A DNA stretch of 45,875 nucleotides from Robiginitomaculum sp. (GTDB lineage: Bacteria > Pseudomonadota > Alphaproteobacteria > Caulobacterales > Maricaulaceae): contig NVXK01000025.1 in the NCBI GenBank assembly GCA_002733905.1, positions 11,083-56,957 on the forward strand, written 5' to 3'. The position numbers and the translations under genes were made by a program. Every line of letters starts with the position of its first letter. Within the stretch, counting starts at the first letter, position 1. The notes under the pieces are model-generated. The model was not told the DNA's origin. It saw only the letters and a list, made by a program, of their open reading frames with translations, and did not search any database. Shown here piece by piece: positions 16,113 to 27,702 of this stretch.

Positions 16113-16544
16113 TTGATCACAGAAATTCAACAGCCTGATATCGAACAATTGTTTTTAACAGTGAACCTAAGGGTTACTTTCGCGCGTTTATTCATTGCGA
16201 ACAAACTGTTCAAACCTATCACCCCGTTTCATTTTACAATCGAGAACTTAGTTAAGGATCTCCGTAATGAAGATACAAAAATTTCTCTAGCAACGGTTTA
16301 TAACGTTATTAATGATTTTAACGAAGCTGGCTTGCTGCAACGCATTGACCGTGTGGGTAATGGTGCTGCCATCTATGATACAGATCCCGACCCCCATGCA
16401 CATTTTTTTAATGTCAGTACGGGAAACCTCACGAATATTAAAAACTTTGAAATGCCACACCTTCCACCCGTTACGCCGCCAATAGGTACTCGAATTATTG
16501 GTATGGATATAATCCTGCGGATTCAAGGAGGCTCCAAAAATTGA
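16113..16544 (+). CDS. Fur/Irr-family transcriptional regulator
   Basis: The 143-residue product has the Fur-family winged helix (ISLATVYNVINDFNEAGLLQRI, about 57-78) and then a short dimerisation domain with PHAHFF (His95, His97). It lacks CxxC zinc motifs, resembling alphaproteobacterial Irr-type regulators, which sense haem or iron status. No in-frame ATG exists at the 5' end; TTG 16113, with AGGA about 9 nt upstream, fits family length better than TTG 16080. The gene lies between oxyR and katG and is probably co-transcribed with katG, recalling furA-katG of mycobacteria. Confidence 0.82.
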   Translation: MITEIQQPDIEQLFLTVNLRVTFARLFIANKLFKPITPFHFTIENLVKDLRNEDTKISLATVYNVINDFNEAGLLQRIDRVGNGAAIYDTDPDPHAHFFNVSTGNLTNIKNFEMPHLPPVTPPIGTRIIGMDIILRIQGGSKN

Positions 16545-18821
<2,277 letters not shown>

Positions 18822-18852
18822 TCTTGTAAAGTGTATTAATGGATTTGAGTGT

Positions 18853-18881
18853 AAAAATGGGAGCTTTTGCTCCCATTTTTT
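18853..18881 (+). terminator. Rho-independent terminator of katG
   Basis: AAAAATGGGAGC pairs fully with GCTCCCATTTTT around a TTTT loop and is followed by T residues, 31 bp after the katG stop. The flanking A and T runs may allow use in both directions. Confidence 0.9.
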
Positions 18882-19122
18882 ATGGCCATTTTACTGATTA
18901 AACAATAAAGAAAAGTTGAATGTAATGTTCGTTTTAAGATGACATTCTTGATCTTCAGTGTTTTAAAAACGCCCAAGTCAAAACACTGATCAGGGATCTA
19001 CTTTAGAGGAATTTAAGACCTAATCAGGTTTAGAACTATAATGATATTTAAAACAACGATTTAAAACGCATTCTAAATTTAAGTATAAAAAACATCATTT
19101 ATTTTCAGTGATTTAGAAAGTT
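18882..19122. other. AT-rich non-coding stretch after katG
   Basis: No gene is supported. It contains a 9-bp perfect hairpin, CAGTGTTTT with AAAACACTG, at 18956-18988, and ends at the second coding-type direct repeat. Confidence 0.5.
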
Positions 19123-19222
19123 GGCGCGCCTAGAAAGAGAAACTTCGAACCAATTTTGGGAAGAATTGGAGGAATGGCAAACAAGTTTATCAAATTATAA
19201 TTTATCCCCCACACCCAAATAG
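19123..19222 (+). repeat. Direct repeat with coding character, right copy (partner at 14812-14911)
   Basis: Starts with the same GGCGCGCC and keeps the same 33-codon C-terminal frame, ending in TAG. An in-frame stop lies four codons upstream of the repeat start, so no longer gene is present. With the left copy it brackets oxyR, the Fur-like gene and katG. Confidence 0.8.
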
Positions 19223-19228
19223 ACACAA

Positions 19229-20128
19229 CTATAGTAAATTTGGGTTGCTCATACATCTCTCATGCAAATGATCTAAAAACGCTCTAACTTTTGGTGTGAT
19301 TCCACGACGGCTAGGCACGAGTGTGTAGAAATCCACTTCACCCCCAACCCAATCTTCTAGGACAGGAATAAGACGCCCGTCACTTACGTAATCTGTGCAA
19401 AGATAATCTGGTAGTAAGGCTATACCAGCTCCATCAGTTGCAAGTTGCCGAAGGACTTGGAAATTATCGCAAGATAAAAATGGCTTAAATTCAAACTCGT
19501 CAGCACCAGATATTGAGTGCAATGTCCATTTTGCCCGTCTGGTCACGGCATTCATATATAGGCAGGCATGTCGGTTTAGATCATCGGGGTTTAAGAGTGG
19601 GTATTGTGTTGTCTTTAAATAATCGGGTGAAGCGTAAAGCAGTAGGTGTTGTGTGCATAGTTTTTTGGCAATGAGGTTTGAATCTTTCAGGTCACCAACG
19701 CGAATAACTACATCAAATCCTTCTTCTAATAAATCAACCCGCCTATTGGTAAGCCTAATATCTAAACTTACCTCTGGATAAGTCTTGGTAAATGCTGCGA
19801 GATGTTGAGAAAGTAAGTTCTGTCCGACTGACACAGATGTGCAAACACGTAAGACACCCTTAGGGGATAAAGACATTTTTTCGACAGCGGCTTTCGCAGC
19901 TTCCATCTCCTCAACCATACGCACACTATGTTCATAATAGGTTCGGCCAATTTCAGTAAGCGCCAATTTGCGAGTCGTCCGCTCAATTAACTTTACGCCA
20001 AGCGACTTTTCCAAGCGCGTTATGTTTCTGCTAACATTAGATTTGGGCATTCCCAGAACATCAGCGGCTTTAGTGAAACTTCCGCTAGCAACCACTTCTG
20101 TAAAAATTAGGATATCATTTAGGTTCAT
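19229..20128 (-). CDS. LysR-family transcriptional regulator
   Basis: The 299-residue protein has the LysR HTH (FTKAADVLGMPKSNVSRNITRLE, about 18-40) and a substrate-binding-like effector domain. It belongs to the large group that commonly sits divergently from the genes it controls; here that is the pirin/hydrolase pair 103 bp away. The effector is unknown. ATG 20128 is the natural family start (MNLNDILIF). Confidence 0.9.
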   Translation of the reverse strand: MNLNDILIFTEVVASGSFTKAADVLGMPKSNVSRNITRLEKSLGVKLIERTTRKLALTEIGRTYYEHSVRMVEEMEAAKAAVEKMSLSPKGVLRVCTSVSVGQNLLSQHLAAFTKTYPEVSLDIRLTNRRVDLLEEGFDVVIRVGDLKDSNLIAKKLCTQHLLLYASPDYLKTTQYPLLNPDDLNRHACLYMNAVTRRAKWTLHSISGADEFEFKPFLSCDNFQVLRQLATDGAGIALLPDYLCTDYVSDGRLIPVLEDWVGGEVDFYTLVPSRRGITPKVRAFLDHLHERCMSNPNLL

Positions 20129-20231
20129 ATAATTGTTATCAATAATGAGTTAATGTTTTCTATATTTGTATATTTATCCCATTATCAGTATTGTCTATGT
20201 TTGATGCAACACTTAATTGAAGGAGCGAAAG

Positions 20232-20909
20232 ATGAATATATTGACATTTAATGAATTGCCTCAAGGTGGATTTGCAGGATTACGCGAAAAACAATTTGTG
20301 GTGGATGAACGCGTTTTTGGAAAGCGCAAGAAACCTGCTACCGTGAACGGCATTGGAAACTTTGTTTACTTGGCTGACGCCAATTTCACACCAAATGGCG
20401 AAACAGGTATGCACTCACACCGTGAAATTGATGTGATTTCTGTGATGGTAGATGGAAATATCAGTCATGCTGGATCATTAGAACATGGTGGTGAACTCAC
20501 AGCGGGCATGGTGCAAGTTCAACGGGCTGGCGCAGAAGGGTTTTCTCATAACGAGATCAACCCTGACGATACAGAAAACCATATGATTCAATTGTGGGTT
20601 ACACCTGATGAACTTGGCGAACCAGCAGGTTACAAAGCTTATACTCCCGCCAAGGGCGAACGCTTACATATTTACGGCGGCTCAAAGGGTCAAACTGAAC
20701 GTTTTTACAGCAAAACCCAAATCGAAGTTGTAAATGCAGAAAATGAACAGATTGTCGAGCAGGCAGGTGCTGTCATGGCCTATCTCAGTAAAGGGAGTGG
20801 AAGTTTCAATGGAGAAATGCTTTCAGCCCGCACACTAGTTCAAAGCGACGGCCTCAAATTTAAGGCCAGCGAGCCATCTCAACTCATATTGATTTACGCA
20901 AACAACTAA
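20232..20909 (+). CDS. Pirin-family bicupin protein
   Basis: The 225-residue protein has the pirin signature in its N-terminal cupin: GMHSHREIDVISVMVDG, with the His-X-His metal ligands, followed by HNEIN. Pirins bind Fe(II) or a similar metal; some act as quercetin 2,3-dioxygenases or redox sensors, and the role here is not determinable. AAGGAG 6 nt before ATG 20232 decides the start over an upstream TTG. It is followed 21 bp later by an isochorismatase-like gene, a frequent pairing in LysR-controlled stress loci. Confidence 0.9.
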   Translation: MNILTFNELPQGGFAGLREKQFVVDERVFGKRKKPATVNGIGNFVYLADANFTPNGETGMHSHREIDVISVMVDGNISHAGSLEHGGELTAGMVQVQRAGAEGFSHNEINPDDTENHMIQLWVTPDELGEPAGYKAYTPAKGERLHIYGGSKGQTERFYSKTQIEVVNAENEQIVEQAGAVMAYLSKGSGSFNGEMLSARTLVQSDGLKFKASEPSQLILIYANN

Positions 20910-20930
20910 CCTTAAGAAATGGAGACAAAA

Positions 20931-21551
20931 ATGACCAAAGCAATATATTCGGAATTTCTAACACCCGATAACGCAGTACTAACAATGATTGATCACCAAA
21001 CAGGACTGATGGTTGGGCTGGGCGATGAACATCCCACAGTTTTAAAAAACAACATTCTTGGCCTTATAAATACCGCGAAGGCAATTGGCTTGCCATCCGT
21101 GGTTACGGCTAGCCTATCTAAAGGCCCCAACGGCCCCGTAATGCCAGAAATCCTAGAGGTACTGGGTACGGAAGTGATTGAACGCGAAGGCGAGATCAAT
21201 GCTTGGGATAGCAAAGTCTACCGCGACGCCATCAAGGCCACTGGCCACAAGAAGATTATTATGGCGGGAATCGTGACAGATGTTTGTCTGTTATTTCCGG
21301 CACTCTCTGCCGTAGCCGAAGGCTATGATGTTTGTGCCGTGATTGATGCCTCTGGGACTTGGAACAAAACTGTTCAAGAGGTGACAATACACAGACTTGT
21401 TCAAGCCGGTGTAAAAGTCACAACATGGGCATCTGTGTTGGCAGAGATCATGAATGACTGGCGTAGCGAATACGGCGAAGGTCTAGGCGGTGTTCTTGCT
21501 ACACACACAGCTAAATATGGCTACGTCATGAACAGTCATTTTTCGAAATAA
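20931..21551 (+). CDS. YcaC-type isochorismatase-like cysteine hydrolase
   Basis: This 206-residue hydrolase shows the catalytic triad of the superfamily: Asp in MIDHQTGL, Lys in ASLSKGPNG, and Cys in IVTDVCLLFPA. It resembles the YcaC subgroup, whose natural substrate is unsettled. GGAGA 5 nt before ATG 20931 favours it over ATG 20919. It is probably co-transcribed with the pirin gene and controlled by the divergent LysR. Confidence 0.9.
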   Translation: MTKAIYSEFLTPDNAVLTMIDHQTGLMVGLGDEHPTVLKNNILGLINTAKAIGLPSVVTASLSKGPNGPVMPEILEVLGTEVIEREGEINAWDSKVYRDAIKATGHKKIIMAGIVTDVCLLFPALSAVAEGYDVCAVIDASGTWNKTVQEVTIHRLVQAGVKVTTWASVLAEIMNDWRSEYGEGLGGVLATHTAKYGYVMNSHFSK

Positions 21552-21771
21552 TAAATAATAATAAACAAAAATATCCGTCAAACACTCATGTTGTAGCTCT
21601 TTCACATTTGTAGTGATGTGCCCCTAGAAATATAGACACCTTGTTACTCATTTTTCTGTCGTTCATCTTCGATGGATGACAACATCCCATTGTTACTATG
21701 TTTGCGCCGATAGCTATATCCAGGTGGCAAACTCTAGAACATATCGATATAATCGAACACGTCTTGGCAAA

Positions 21772-23733
21772 CTAAATCATAGGGATTATTTCATATGGGA
21801 ATGTGAATAATTTAAGTGCGTCCTTAATGTGTTGCTCGTTATCGACACGCGTTTGAATCTGAACTGTGGCGCCACCAACTCCATCTTCCAAAATGTTGAC
21901 AGTAGAAAATTCAACCCCTTTATCTTCAAGAGCTTTGATGGTTACAGCTACCGATTCCATGTGACGCAGTGTAGGTTTGTGAATTTTACCGACTGAGGTG
22001 AGGGGAAGCGCTTCAAGGATGATGATGGCCTTCGGAATTGCGGCCCGTTCACCGATGGTTTTTGATACGAATGTTAGAAGGGCCGCTTCACTAACGGATG
22101 CTCCGTCGCGGAGTTGTACATATGCGACAGGAAGTTCGCCCACTCTACCATCGGGACGGCCTATTGCGGCTGTGAGGCCAACCTCAGGGTGGGCGTAAAG
22201 GGCTTCCTCAATAACGGATGGATCAATATTGTGGCCTCCGCGTATTATTAGGTCTTTCGCACGTCCTGTTAGCCACAGATAGCCGTCTTTGTCGATCTTT
22301 CCTAGATCACCACTGTTCAGCCATTTTTTACCGTCGCCACGGTTAATCCAGGCGTGTTCGTTGTGGCGCGCATTTATGTATCCCGAGAAGATATTCGGGC
22401 CTGATATTCCCACCACCCCAACCTCATCAGTTTTGGCGTCCCGAATGTAGTTGCCGTTCGCGTCCAAGATTGCGGCCTGCAGTTCTTGGGCGGGCAGGGG
22501 GAGGCCAACTGATCCGGGGCGATGTTCGCCGTCGACAGGGTTGAGGGAGGCAACGCATGATGTTTCGGTCATGCCGTAGCCTTCTGAAATCGAGATTTGG
22601 CATGTTTGCTCAAAGCGCTGGAGTACTTCCGCCGACAATGGTGCGGCGCCGCAAATAGCAAACCGGAATGAAGATACATCATACCCTGCGCTAGGGTGTT
22701 CAAGCAGAGACACTAACAATGTCGGGACGGCGCTAAAGGCCGTCACGCGGTGCTGTTCGACAATTTCCCAAAATTTCGGGATGAGGCCAGACGTACGGTA
22801 TCCGAGCGGCGTGCCAAGCAAGACGGACGCGCCCTTAAAGAAGGGAACCAGTCCCGTAATTATCACCCCATTCACATGAAAAAGCGGAAGGCCGCAAAAC
22901 AACACAGACTCTTCGTTCAGCGCGGCGCCTAACATAGCGCTCACCATCCAGGTGTTGGCGATCACTTGAGCGTGTGTCCTTACTGCGATCTTGGGCAGTC
23001 CGGTTGTCCCTCCCGTACAGAAATAGGATGCAACTTCATCAGGTGAAATTTTGCGCTTGCTTTCAAGATGATCTACGGGCGCATTCAAAAAGCACTTCGT
23101 GAAGTCATGAACCTTGACGGGGCTTTGCAGTGCGGTGAAACGTGATTGTATTTCCTCGCAAGAGAAACCAATTTCTGACGAAACTAACACGACATTTTTG
23201 ACCGTTGGTGCGTCGGCCAATGCGTCGAACATTTTCTCAATGAGAACCGGGTCGCTTTCTAACGTAATAAGCACTTTCGCCTGAGCGGTCGACAGTAAGG
23301 TCGAAATGGCTTTCGCTTCTAAAAACGGATTGAGTGGCATTACCACTCCAGCGGCTTCCGCCCCCCATAGCGCTAAATGTGTTTCCGGCAGGTTTGGTAG
23401 CAAGAGTGCCACAACATCGCCCTGACATACGCCGAGGCGGTGAAGCAGGTTCGCGACACGGGTGACGCCTTGAAACAGTTCGCGGTAATTTAGTTTACGA
23501 GTTTGATGATGATTTTCGGCAGTTTCAAAATAAGAAATGGCGATACGCTCTGCATATGTCTCCGCGGAACGTCGTAAAAGCTCATAACTGCTCTCGGGTA
23601 AATCGTGAGGTGGCCATTGTTCACCGATAGCCTTTACATCATTTAAGGTACGGACAGGCTTGGTTTTGTTCGCCCTATCAATCAAACTTGCTTGATTAAC
23701 CCGTTTTTTTACGCTGAGTGAATTATCCTTCAA
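21772..23733 (-). CDS. Acyl-CoA synthetase (AMP-forming, ANL superfamily)
   Basis: This 653-residue enzyme should activate a carboxylic acid to its CoA thioester through an acyl-adenylate. It shows the P-loop FCTGGTTGLPK, GYGMTET, the adenylate-binding SGDLG and the C-terminal lysine motif SVGKIHKPTLR. A C-terminal extension of about 80 residues follows. The start is TTG 23733 with GGAG 7 nt upstream. It is divergent from the LacI regulator, and a perfect operator palindrome (23830-23845) lies in the shared region, so it is probably LacI-controlled. Substrate is unknown; the nearby esterases suggest a carboxylate released by ester hydrolysis. Confidence 0.9.
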   Translation of the reverse strand: MKDNSLSVKKRVNQASLIDRANKTKPVRTLNDVKAIGEQWPPHDLPESSYELLRRSAETYAERIAISYFETAENHHQTRKLNYRELFQGVTRVANLLHRLGVCQGDVVALLLPNLPETHLALWGAEAAGVVMPLNPFLEAKAISTLLSTAQAKVLITLESDPVLIEKMFDALADAPTVKNVVLVSSEIGFSCEEIQSRFTALQSPVKVHDFTKCFLNAPVDHLESKRKISPDEVASYFCTGGTTGLPKIAVRTHAQVIANTWMVSAMLGAALNEESVLFCGLPLFHVNGVIITGLVPFFKGASVLLGTPLGYRTSGLIPKFWEIVEQHRVTAFSAVPTLLVSLLEHPSAGYDVSSFRFAICGAAPLSAEVLQRFEQTCQISISEGYGMTETSCVASLNPVDGEHRPGSVGLPLPAQELQAAILDANGNYIRDAKTDEVGVVGISGPNIFSGYINARHNEHAWINRGDGKKWLNSGDLGKIDKDGYLWLTGRAKDLIIRGGHNIDPSVIEEALYAHPEVGLTAAIGRPDGRVGELPVAYVQLRDGASVSEAALLTFVSKTIGERAAIPKAIIILEALPLTSVGKIHKPTLRHMESVAVTIKALEDKGVEFSTVNILEDGVGGATVQIQTRVDNEQHIKDALKLFTFPYEIIPMI

Positions 23734-23829
23734 GGCCGTTCTCCATACTCTGGATGTTGATATAAGGCCCAGAAGTTTAAGAGTGCAATCTCCTGTAGCC
23801 GCTGATTAGGCTAAACAGGTAACGTAATA

Positions 23830-23845
23830 TTGTAAAGGCTTACAA
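23830..23845 (+). promoter_or_regulatory. Probable LacI-family operator, acs/lacI intergenic region
   Basis: TTGTAAAGGCTTACAA has perfect 6-bp inverted arms (TTGTAA, TTACAA) around 4 bp. The same arms occur at 25368-25383 upstream of the TonB receptor. Both are next to the LacI-type gene. Confidence 0.75.
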
Positions 23846-23979
23846 AAATGTTTTAAAAATCTATACTATATATATTGAAAAGGGGAGGTTGTGCGGACTT
23901 ACTGTCAGGGTTTTGTAGTTGAATTCTCACCTGTTATAGTTTCTAACTGTCGCATGATGGAATCATATGGGGTTTTTAA

Positions 23980-25002
23980 ATGAGTAGGAAGCGGAGGACG
24001 AGGGTCAATTCGATGGACGTTGCACGCCTTGCTGGTGTTTCAATCGCGGCCGTTAGCCGTACCTTTACGCCCGGTAGCAGTATCTCTTCCAAACTATCAA
24101 AAAAAGTTCACAAGGCAGCGCTTCAATTAAATTACGTTCCGAACAATTTGGCCCGCAGTCTGATTACCCGGCGAACCAATATCGTCGCGCTGATGTTGCC
24201 AAACCTCGACAACCAAGTTTACTCGGCTTTGTTATCGGAAGCGAGCCTTCGCCTTCAGGAGAACAATACCCAGCTGCTTCTTTTTACGCCGAACGATGAC
24301 AATGACTTTGACCGCACATTGCAACGGATGCTGGAGTACCAAGTAGACGCCATTGTGATTGCAGCTGCGTCCATTTCTAGCCGTATGGCGGCGCTTTGCC
24401 TAGGAAGGGACGTTCCAGTGGTTATGTTGGGGCGCCATCTCCCCAGCCTATCCGTACATAGCGTACGGGGCGACGCCGAAGACGGTGGGGTCAAAGCGGC
24501 TCAGCTCCTTCTAAACGGGGGCGGTAAACGGTTCGGTATTATTTCAGGGTCGCAGAGCTTTACAACGATGCTGGAGCGAAAACAGGCTATTTTAAAACAT
24601 TTGAGCTCTAGCAGCGGTATTGAAGATGTGGTCATTGCTGACGGTAAGCTTACTTATGAAGGTGGATATCAGGCCGCGCTTGAAGTTATGAGTAGCGCTG
24701 AGCGTCCAGACTCGCTGTTTTGCCTCACGGATATTATGGCTCTAGGGGCTATGGATGCGATCAGACATAAATTAAATTTACGTATTCCTGAAGATGTGGC
24801 GGTCATCGGGTTTGACGATATACCTGAGGCGGCTCATGAGAGCTATAAGCTGACAACTGTTCGAACACCTGTACGCCAGATGATCCATCATATGATGGAA
24901 CTTATCGCATTGGAGTCCTCGGAAGAGCCGCCGCAAACGATTATGATTGACGCGGAACTGATTCTAAGAAGCTCAACGCGGTCAGTCCCTAGCCATTTGT
25001 AA
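23980..25002 (+). CDS. LacI-family transcriptional repressor
   Basis: The 340-residue protein begins with the LacI HTH and hinge (VARLAGVSIAAVSRTFTPG, then YVPNNLARSL), followed by a periplasmic-binding-protein-like effector domain (motifs VAVIGFDDIPEA and TTVRTPV). It lies between the acyl-CoA synthetase and TonB-receptor/esterase genes, with matching palindromes in front of both, so it likely controls the whole block and itself. The inducer is unknown. Confidence 0.93.
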   Translation: MSRKRRTRVNSMDVARLAGVSIAAVSRTFTPGSSISSKLSKKVHKAALQLNYVPNNLARSLITRRTNIVALMLPNLDNQVYSALLSEASLRLQENNTQLLLFTPNDDNDFDRTLQRMLEYQVDAIVIAAASISSRMAALCLGRDVPVVMLGRHLPSLSVHSVRGDAEDGGVKAAQLLLNGGGKRFGIISGSQSFTTMLERKQAILKHLSSSSGIEDVVIADGKLTYEGGYQAALEVMSSAERPDSLFCLTDIMALGAMDAIRHKLNLRIPEDVAVIGFDDIPEAAHESYKLTTVRTPVRQMIHHMMELIALESSEEPPQTIMIDAELILRSSTRSVPSHL

Positions 25003-25406
25003 TCAAATAGGCACGCTAGCGTGGCGAGTAGGCTCTGTGGTGGCGGTGTTCGTAGTGCCGGATGTCTGTCGCAGCGAAGTTGCGTAATGCACTAATCTAG
25101 GCTCACTGCAATCAAGCTCACTGGCGATCACTTCCTTAATGTACATATGATCTTGCGAATATTGCCGCACGGAACAGGCGTTTTCTCTTGCTTCAATCGA
25201 GCTGGTATGGGGCTGGTTTCTTTGTCCTTCATGAGATTGCCTGTCTAGGCCCCAGGTTTCGGCAGGGTGGTCTTATTGTAAGTTCAATATACAAGCCTTT
25301 ACAATACTTACAAATTCATGAGCCAAATATTGCACTCTTGCTTAGTTTATTGGCTTATGTTACATGATTGTAAATATTTACAAAATATAACAAAAGGGGA
25401 GACAAA
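25003..25406. other. 404-bp regulatory gap before the TonB receptor
   Basis: No gene is visible. The last 130 bp are rich in TTGTAA/TTACAA half-sites (near 25276, 25299 and 25306) and contain the perfect operator at 25368-25383. Confidence 0.6.
25368..25383 (+). promoter_or_regulatory. Probable LacI-family operator upstream of the TonB receptor
   Basis: TTGTAAATATTTACAA is a perfect 16-bp palindrome with the same arms as 23830-23845. It ends 23 bp before the receptor start codon, a position suited to blocking transcription. Confidence 0.78.
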
Positions 25407-27650
25407 ATGTCCAACTATATAGGTAAGAAGTTCATGTCTAGTGTTTCAGCCATTGCGGTCGTCGCGTGGGGGCCACTTGCTTTTGCACAAGATAGCTCAG
25501 CGGAGAACACACCTCAGCAGAATGCCGATGTGGGATATGATGAAATCATCGTTACAGCGACCCGCCGCGAAGAGCGCATTCATGATGTGCCTGGCACAGT
25601 CAGCGCAATAACCGGTGATTTATTGAGCGATTTGAAAGCCAAGAGCCTTGTTGATTTCGCAGCCTTCACGCCGGGCATAAGTTTTCAAGCATCTTCACCA
25701 ACCACCAATAAGGTCGTCATTCGCGGCATCACCACAGGCGGTAATCAGCTAAACAGTGCGATTGGTCTCTACCTAGATGATGTTCCAATCGGGTCAAGTA
25801 CACCTTTCGGTGCAGGTGCCCTCGCAATTAATGTAGGTCTTTTTGATCTTCAACGTGTGGAAGCTCTTAGTGGTCCACAAGGTACGCTTTTTGGTGCCAA
25901 CGCACTCGGCGGCACGCTGAGATACATTACAGAGACACCAAACCTTGACGGGTTTTCCGGTCAGGTTGAGGTTGAAGGTAATTATACTGATAATGGCGAA
26001 ACTGGTGGGGCTCTTCGGGCATCAATGAATATCCCTCTATCTGAAAAATTGGCATTACGTGTTGTTGGGATGGCGCAAAATGATCCTGGGTTTATCGATG
26101 ATCCGAGCCATAACCGCGAGAACCTTGGCGATTCTCGTATGTTGCTTGGGCGCGCCGCACTTCTGTACGAAGCCACACCGGATTTTAGTATTGAATTGAA
26201 AGGGTTTGCCGAGCGTCTCAAAAGCAATGGTTACGCGGTAAGCATGCGCGATCCTGTTACGCATCAACCAATAGAAGGGGATTACGACCAATCGTTCGCT
26301 TCGCTACAGCCCTCCGAGGCCGAGCTTTATTTGGGCAGTGCCGTGATTAATTGGGATCTACACCGGGCAGACCTGACTTCGATTACGGCCTATCAGAGAA
26401 ACCGGCTTCAGGGCACAACCGACTTCGGAGTTGTTTATAGCGCAATTTTGGGCGCAGCTCTTGGCCCTGCCGGCGTGAACCCGTATATTCTTGCGACCGA
26501 CGCTACGACTAAACGTTTTACCCAAGAAGTCAGGCTGGCTTCTGCGGGCGACGGCGCGCTCGAATGGGTTGCGGGTGGTTTTTACTCTAATGAAGAGACC
26601 ACGCAAGTTGTTGCCATTAAAAACAACGCCGATGCGAATGGTTTCCTGTTCGGCCTGCCTATTGGCCAATTTGATTTACCGAGTACGGCAGAGGATTTCT
26701 CACTGTTTGGAAATGCGACCCTTCGACTTAGTCCGAAGTTTGACGTAACTGTCGGTGCGCGGCAAACTTGGAGTGATCAGGTGTTTTCCTCAAGTGGTAT
26801 TGGTCTTATCGTAAACCCCGTAGCGCCGACCACGGCGATCATGGGTACAGGCACATCCAAAGAATCTGTCCAGACATATCTCTTTAATGTGCGCTATCGC
26901 CCAACATCTGCAACGACCCTCTACACACGTGTGGCCAGCGGTTATCGGCCCGGTGGACCTAATCTCCAAACGGGCACGGGTACGGCTAACCAGACGTTCT
27001 CTTCTGATAATCTATGGAATTATGAAGTTGGGTTAAAGCAGAGTTTGGCAGGGAAGGGTTACATCAATTTAAGTGCCTATCACATTGACTGGACCAATAT
27101 CCAGCAAGTGCGTAATATCGGCGGCGTCAATCAGCTCGTAAATGCTGGTGATGCGAAGGTAAATGGCGCGGAAGTCTCACTGTCCTACCGTCTTCTACCT
27201 CATTTGAATGTGCTCGCAACCGGCTCATATACGGATGCCAAACTTTCAACCGCAGCACCTATCCTCGGCCTTAACAATCCAGGCGCAAGATTGCCGCTTT
27301 CGCCGAAGTTTAGTTTTGCCTTGGCAACGAGTTATGATTTTGAAGTGAGCGATACGATTGACGGCACGTTGAATGTTTCGCTACGCAATGTTGGTAATCG
27401 CAATTCTGGCTATGAAGGCAGTAATGTGGCATTCCTCTATGAGCTTGATAGCTACAATACTGTTGACGCGACCATGAGCCTACGTTCAAAAACAGGTTGG
27501 GAAATCAGTCCCTATATTAAGAACGTATTCAATGTTCGGGGCGAAGTCTCGGCGAGCACTGTGACCAATCAATTTCTCCCTGCCGCCGCCGTACCGGTAA
27601 CGCTGTCTCAACCGAGAACTGTCGGCGTGGTAATTAGCAAGAAATACTAA
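25407..27650 (+). CDS. TonB-dependent outer-membrane receptor (LacI-controlled)
   Basis: The 747-residue precursor has a signal peptide (cleaved near AFAQ, about 27), a TonB-box-like DEIIVTATRREE (about 45-56), a plug domain (VVIRGITTGG, then QGTLFGANALGGTLRYIT) and a 22-strand-type beta-barrel ending in an aromatic residue (SKKY). GGGGAG lies 6 nt before the ATG. The substrate is unknown; receptors of this sphingomonad/Maricaulis-like type often import glycans, terpenoids or aromatic esters. Downstream esterases and the divergent-side acyl-CoA synthetase suggest an ester-containing substrate. Confidence 0.93.
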   Translation: MSNYIGKKFMSSVSAIAVVAWGPLAFAQDSSAENTPQQNADVGYDEIIVTATRREERIHDVPGTVSAITGDLLSDLKAKSLVDFAAFTPGISFQASSPTTNKVVIRGITTGGNQLNSAIGLYLDDVPIGSSTPFGAGALAINVGLFDLQRVEALSGPQGTLFGANALGGTLRYITETPNLDGFSGQVEVEGNYTDNGETGGALRASMNIPLSEKLALRVVGMAQNDPGFIDDPSHNRENLGDSRMLLGRAALLYEATPDFSIELKGFAERLKSNGYAVSMRDPVTHQPIEGDYDQSFASLQPSEAELYLGSAVINWDLHRADLTSITAYQRNRLQGTTDFGVVYSAILGAALGPAGVNPYILATDATTKRFTQEVRLASAGDGALEWVAGGFYSNEETTQVVAIKNNADANGFLFGLPIGQFDLPSTAEDFSLFGNATLRLSPKFDVTVGARQTWSDQVFSSSGIGLIVNPVAPTTAIMGTGTSKESVQTYLFNVRYRPTSATTLYTRVASGYRPGGPNLQTGTGTANQTFSSDNLWNYEVGLKQSLAGKGYINLSAYHIDWTNIQQVRNIGGVNQLVNAGDAKVNGAEVSLSYRLLPHLNVLATGSYTDAKLSTAAPILGLNNPGARLPLSPKFSFALATSYDFEVSDTIDGTLNVSLRNVGNRNSGYEGSNVAFLYELDSYNTVDATMSLRSKTGWEISPYIKNVFNVRGEVSASTVTNQFLPAAAVPVTLSQPRTVGVVISKKY

Positions 27651-27702
27651 TTTTAGTTTGTTCGCCAAGCTGCGTGGATTATAAAGGGCATATGGAAACC
27701 TT

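Noticed and set aside
18956-18988. Second terminator after katG
   Set aside because: A 9-bp stem is present but there is no T run, and a strong terminator precedes it.
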